A DNA stretch of 64,000 bases from Streptomyces sp. 3214.6. Its GTDB lineage: Bacteria > Actinomycetota > Actinomycetes > Streptomycetales > Streptomycetaceae. Position 1 is the stretch's first letter; the number at the start of each line of letters is the position of its first letter. The notes below the pieces were generated by a model. That model did not search any database. It was given only the letters and a program-made list of their open reading frames with translations, and was not told where the DNA came from. Where the stretch lies: NCBI RefSeq assembly GCF_900129855.1, contig NZ_LT670819.1, positions 4,526,001-4,590,000 of the forward strand, read 5' to 3'. The position numbers were made by a program, and so were the translations under genes. Positions 60,674-64,000 of this stretch are shown here, piece after piece.

Positions 60674-61950
60674 CAGCGGCCGGTGCCTCCGTAGACGACG
60701 GCTTCGTCGCTGTCGGAGTCGAGGCCGAAGGCGCTGTGCACGGCGCGCACGGCCTCGTTGACGTCGTCGGCGCGCGTCACGACCGAGATGCGGATCTCGG
60801 AGGTCGAGATGAGCTCGATGTTGACGCCCGCGTCGGCCAGGGCCTTGAAGAAGTCGGCCGTGACGCCGGGGTTCGTCTTCATGCCTGCGCCGACCAGCGA
60901 GATCTTGCCGATCTGGTCGTCGTAGCGCAGCGAGTCGAAGCCGATGCCGGAGCGGTTCTTCTCCAGGGCGTCGATGGCCTTGCGGCCCTCGGCCTTGGGG
61001 AGCGTGAAGGAGATGTCCGTCAGGCCGGTGGAGGCCGCGGACACGTTCTGCACGATCATGTCGATGTTGATCTCGGCGTCGGAGATCGTGCGGAAGATCG
61101 CGGCGGCCTCGCCCGGCTTGTCCGGCACGCCGACGACCGTGACCTTGGCCTCGGAGGTGTCGTGCGCGACACCGGAGATGATGGCCTGCTCCACCGGCTT
61201 GTCCCCTTGCTCGATCGGTGCACTGCTGACCCACGTGCCCTGCAGTCCGCTGAAGGACGAGCGGACGTGGATCGGGATGTTGTAGCGGCGGGCGTACTCC
61301 ACACAGCGGTGGAGCAGCACCTTGGAGCCGGAGGCCGCGAGCTCCAGCATGTCCTCGAAGGCGATCCAGTCGATCTTCCGCGCCTTCTTCACCACGCGCG
61401 GGTCGGCGGTGAAGACGCCGTCCACGTCGGTGTAGATCTCGCAGACCTCGGCGTCCAGCGCGGCGGCGAGGGCGACGGCCGTGGTGTCGGACCCGCCGCG
61501 CCCCAGCGTGGTGATGTCCTTCTTGTCCTGGCTGACACCCTGGAACCCGGCGACGATGGCGATGTTGCCCTCGTCCAGCGCGGTCCGGATGCGGCCCGGC
61601 GTGACGTCGATGATCCGGGCTTTGTTGTGGACCGAGTCGGTGATGACGCCTGCCTGGCTGCCGGTGAAGCTCTGGGCGCTGTGACCCAGGTTTTTGATCG
61701 CCATCGCCAGCAGGGCCATGGAGATCCGCTCTCCGGCGGTCAGCAGCATGTCGAACTCTCGTCCGCTGGGCATCGGTGACACCTGCTCGGCGAGATCGAT
61801 CAGCTCGTCCGTCGTGTCGCCCATCGCGGAAACGACGACGACCACCTGGTGGCCGTTCTTCTTCGCTTCCACGATCCGCTTGGCGACGCGCTTGATGCCC
61901 TCGGCATCGGCTACGGAGGAGCCTCCGTACTTCTGCACGACAAGGCCCAC
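60673..61950 (-). CDS. ask: aspartate kinase
   Basis: A 425-residue aspartokinase: VVQKYGGSSVADAEGIKRVA at the N-terminus, GSDTTAVALAAALDAEVCEI, TDVDGVFTADPR, and two C-terminal ACT domains (KVTVVGVPDKPGEAAAIFRT, ISLVGAGMKTNPGVTADFFK). It phosphorylates aspartate, the first step of the aspartate pathway, and in actinobacteria is feedback-inhibited by lysine plus threonine through the ACT domains. In related bacteria an internal start makes a separate beta subunit of the ACT part; I cannot tell if that happens here. Start is GTG 61950 behind GAGGAG. Operon with asd. Confidence 0.95.
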   Translation of the reverse strand: MGLVVQKYGGSSVADAEGIKRVAKRIVEAKKNGHQVVVVVSAMGDTTDELIDLAEQVSPMPSGREFDMLLTAGERISMALLAMAIKNLGHSAQSFTGSQAGVITDSVHNKARIIDVTPGRIRTALDEGNIAIVAGFQGVSQDKKDITTLGRGGSDTTAVALAAALDAEVCEIYTDVDGVFTADPRVVKKARKIDWIAFEDMLELAASGSKVLLHRCVEYARRYNIPIHVRSSFSGLQGTWVSSAPIEQGDKPVEQAIISGVAHDTSEAKVTVVGVPDKPGEAAAIFRTISDAEINIDMIVQNVSAASTGLTDISFTLPKAEGRKAIDALEKNRSGIGFDSLRYDDQIGKISLVGAGMKTNPGVTADFFKALADAGVNIELISTSEIRISVVTRADDVNEAVRAVHSAFGLDSDSDEAVVYGGTGR

Positions 61951-62155
61951 GTGCGCTCCTCGCTCAGTTCGTTCGTTTCCGCACATACGCCCTTGTACTG
62001 CGGTCGGCTCAGTCTAACGAGCGCCCGAAATTCACCTCCCGAGTACCGCATCGTGAGATGTCCGGACGCCCGCTTCGGGAACTCCCTTCCCACTGAGGCC
62101 GAAGTGATAGCTGTGAATTAAGTTTCAAGCACTTCGTACGCACTATCGTGCGGCT

Positions 62156-62863
62156 GTGCACGTACTCCTGGTGGAAGACGACGAGCCGGTCGCCGAGTCG
62201 CTGCGGCGCGGACTGAAGCGCTACGGCTTCGAGGTCGACTGGGTCACTACGGGCGCCGCCGCCCTCGCCCACTCCGGCCCCTACGACGTCGTACTGCTGG
62301 ACCTCGGGCTGCCCGACACCGACGGCCTCGACGTCTGCAAGGCGCTGCGCGAGCGCGGCAACGTGCCGATCATCGTGATCAGCGCCCGCAGCGACGAGAC
62401 GGACCGCGTGGTCGGCCTGGAGCTGGGCGCCGACGACTATGTGTCCAAGCCGTTCGGGGTGCGGGAGGTCATCGCGCGGATACGGGCGGTGATGCGGCGC
62501 GTCCAGCCGCGTACGGCCGCCGCCCCCGAGAACGGCGCCGACCGGTACGGCGCCCGCCTGACCATCGACCGCAAGGCGGCCCGCGTCCATGTGGACGGCG
62601 AGGAGGTCTCCCTCGCGCCCAAGGAGTACGACCTGCTCTCCTTCCTCACCGAGGAGCCGGGCGCGCTGATGTCGCGCGAGCAGATCATGGAAGCCGTCTG
62701 GGACGCGAACTGGTTCGGGCCGACGAAGACGCTGGACGTGCACGTGGCGGCCCTGCGGCGGAAGTTCGCCGGGGTCGTCGCCATCGAGGCGGTGCGGGGC
62801 GTCGGCTTCCGCCTGGAGATCGTCAAGGACCCGGAGACCGTGAAGGGTCCCGAGTCCTCATGA
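62156..62863 (+). CDS. OmpR-family response regulator
   Basis: A 235-residue response regulator. The receiver domain (1-120) has the acidic pair VEDDEP, phospho-acceptor Asp in VVLLDLGLPD, and Lys in DDYVSKPFG. The C-terminal winged helix (about 130-225) has SLAPKEYDLLSFLTEEPGAL and RKFAGVVAIEAVRGVGFRLE. Start is GTG 62156. No ribosome site precedes it, and TATCGT (62144-62149) ends six bases before it, so the transcript may be leaderless. The stop overlaps the kinase gene start (ATGA). Confidence 0.92.
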   Translation: MHVLLVEDDEPVAESLRRGLKRYGFEVDWVTTGAAALAHSGPYDVVLLDLGLPDTDGLDVCKALRERGNVPIIVISARSDETDRVVGLELGADDYVSKPFGVREVIARIRAVMRRVQPRTAAAPENGADRYGARLTIDRKAARVHVDGEEVSLAPKEYDLLSFLTEEPGALMSREQIMEAVWDANWFGPTKTLDVHVAALRRKFAGVVAIEAVRGVGFRLEIVKDPETVKGPESS

Positions 62864-64000
62864 ACCGCCAGCTCATCCGCAGCTACATCCTGCTCGTCGC
62901 GGTCGCGATCCTGCTGTTCACGGTGCCGGTGGCCTTCACCCTCACCAAGCAGCTGCGGGACGACACCGAGCTGTCCGTCATGCGCGAGGCCAACACGATG
63001 GCGCTGCTCCTTGGCAACGGCGACCGCATCTCGTGCGAGGCGCTGACCGAGGTGGCGAACGCGTACGGCCGCAAGACCCCCGGCGACGTCCAGGTCACCC
63101 CCACCGGCAGCTGCGCCCCTGACCTGCCGAGGCCCACCGCGGACGCGGCGCTGACCCGGGCCGTGAAGAAGAACGATCCGACGACCGACTGGGGTTCGGA
63201 CTTCATCTGGGGCAAACAGCTGACGATCACCGTGCCCGCCCAGGGCGACGCAGCCGTACGGATCGTCTACTCGACCTCGGACATGACGAGGCGGCTGTGG
63301 CAGATCTGGGGCTTCAGGGCCGCGCTCGCCGTGCTCGTCCTGGCGGCGGCCGCCGCGATCGGCGCGTTCGCCGCCCGCCGGATCACCGCCCCGCTGCGCG
63401 CGCTCAACTCCATGGCGAGCAGGTTCAGCGACGGCGATCTGACGGCCCGCTCCCCCGTGGCGGGTCCGCCGGAGACGCAGACCCTGGCGATCACCCTCAA
63501 CCAGGCGGGCGAACGCCTCGACACGCTGATCGCCTCGCAGCGGATCTTCGTCGCGGACGCCTCGCACCAGCTGCGGACCCCGCTGACGGCGCTCCGTCTC
63601 TCCCTGGACAACATCGCCGACGGCGTCGACGACGAGTTCGTACGGGAGGACGTGGAGCAGGCGACCGCCGAGGTGGTGCGGATGAGCCGCCTGGTCAACG
63701 GGCTGCTGGTGCTGGCGCGGGCCGAGGCCAAGGTGACGGCCGCCGAGCCGCTGTCGCTGACGGACATCGTGGCCGAACGGCTGTCGGTGTGGAGGCCGGC
63801 CGCCGACGAGCGCGGAGTCACCATCGCGCTCAGGGGGAGTGGTGTCGACGACCGGCCGTCTGTGTTGGCCAGCCCCGGTCATCTGGACCAGGTGCTGGAC
63901 AACGTGCTCTCGAACGCCCTGGAGGTGTCACCGGACGGCGGGGCGATCACCGTCCGGGCGGAGTCGAAGGGCGACAAGGTGGTGCTGTCGGTCCTCGACG
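62860..64000 (+). CDS. sensor histidine kinase, truncated by window edge
   Basis: About 380 residues are present before the right edge. Layout: first membrane helix (SYILLVAVAILLFTVPVAF), an extracytoplasmic sensor loop (about 30-145), second helix (FRAALAVLVLAAAAAIGAFA), HAMP (RRITAPLRALNSMASRFSDG), the DHp with phospho-acceptor His in ASHQLRTPLTALRL (about 236), and the start of the ATPase domain with the N box DNVLSNALEVSPDG. It starts at ATG 62860 inside the response-regulator stop and is its cognate kinase. Confidence 0.92.
   Translation, partial: MNRQLIRSYILLVAVAILLFTVPVAFTLTKQLRDDTELSVMREANTMALLLGNGDRISCEALTEVANAYGRKTPGDVQVTPTGSCAPDLPRPTADAALTRAVKKNDPTTDWGSDFIWGKQLTITVPAQGDAAVRIVYSTSDMTRRLWQIWGFRAALAVLVLAAAAAIGAFAARRITAPLRALNSMASRFSDGDLTARSPVAGPPETQTLAITLNQAGERLDTLIASQRIFVADASHQLRTPLTALRLSLDNIADGVDDEFVREDVEQATAEVVRMSRLVNGLLVLARAEAKVTAAEPLSLTDIVAERLSVWRPAADERGVTIALRGSGVDDRPSVLASPGHLDQVLDNVLSNALEVSPDGGAITVRAESKGDKVVLSVLD

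Overview
The window is high-GC actinobacterial DNA, almost certainly from a Streptomyces chromosome. Evidence: dense high-GC coding with strong third-position bias, many GTG/ATG starts that overlap the upstream stop by 4 bases (GTGA/ATGA), and families typical of Streptomyces (DUF5994, DUF5753, DUF5819, DUF6415, LRV/HEAT repeat proteins, SigE-family sigma factor, TIGR02677-TIGR02680 cassette). I saw no rRNA, no intact tRNA and no CRISPR array.

Left accessory zone (1-9.6 kb and 23.5-26.1 kb). A DUF1152 gene enters from the left edge. It is followed by a visibly lower-GC gene for an Mrr-nuclease/NACHT NTPase, an Imm32-like orphan immunity protein, and a two-gene cassette: a small protein plus an NB-ARC NTPase with 11 near-identical 42-residue TPR repeats. 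Short tRNA-derived sequences lie between these genes. Three copies of a core resembling the anticodon arm of tRNA-Gly(CCC) sit at about 5353, 24004 and 25570. A tRNA-Pro(CGG) 3' fragment sits at 8766 next to an N-terminally truncated tyrosine integrase, and its 17-base core recurs at 25817. I read this as an integration hot spot that has gained and lost several elements. A small gene with a PD-(D/E)xK-like motif lies between two of the att-like sites.

Stress and envelope zone (9.6-23.1 kb). This holds an Asp23/Gls24 protein, three DUF5994 paralogues (two behind a conserved hairpin leader), an acyl desaturase, a CsbD protein, a STAS protein and an RsbU-type PP2C phosphatase. A HEAT/LRV-repeat gene follows, flanked by 25-bp inverted repeats and abutting a broken XRE/DUF5753 regulator. 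Then come a DUF5819-HTTM pair resembling SdpA/SdpB and a secreted ice-binding (DUF3494) protein with a His/Gly/Tyr repeat tail.

Defence zone (26-43 kb). After a secreted subtilase and a conserved hypothetical gene comes a complete four-gene Wadjet operon of the TIGR02677-TIGR02680 type (jetA-B-C-D, every junction overlapping). It is divergent from a 1370-residue nSTAND1 NTPase with 14 WD40 repeats. The shared 457-bp intergenic region carries three tandem 22-bp repeats and a 15-bp inverted repeat.

Right, core-like zone (43-64 kb). Present are a UTRA protein, a family 2 glycosyltransferase, a DUF5519 protein, a permease/TIGR03943 pair, a double TrkA-N protein, a ROK kinase, a HAD phosphatase, and an XRE regulator ahead of a small DUF6415 operon. 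These are followed by an S9 peptidase, SURF1, an ECF sigma factor with a His-repeat membrane protein, asd-ask (lysine/threonine/methionine pathway), and an OmpR-type response regulator with its histidine kinase, which runs off the right edge.
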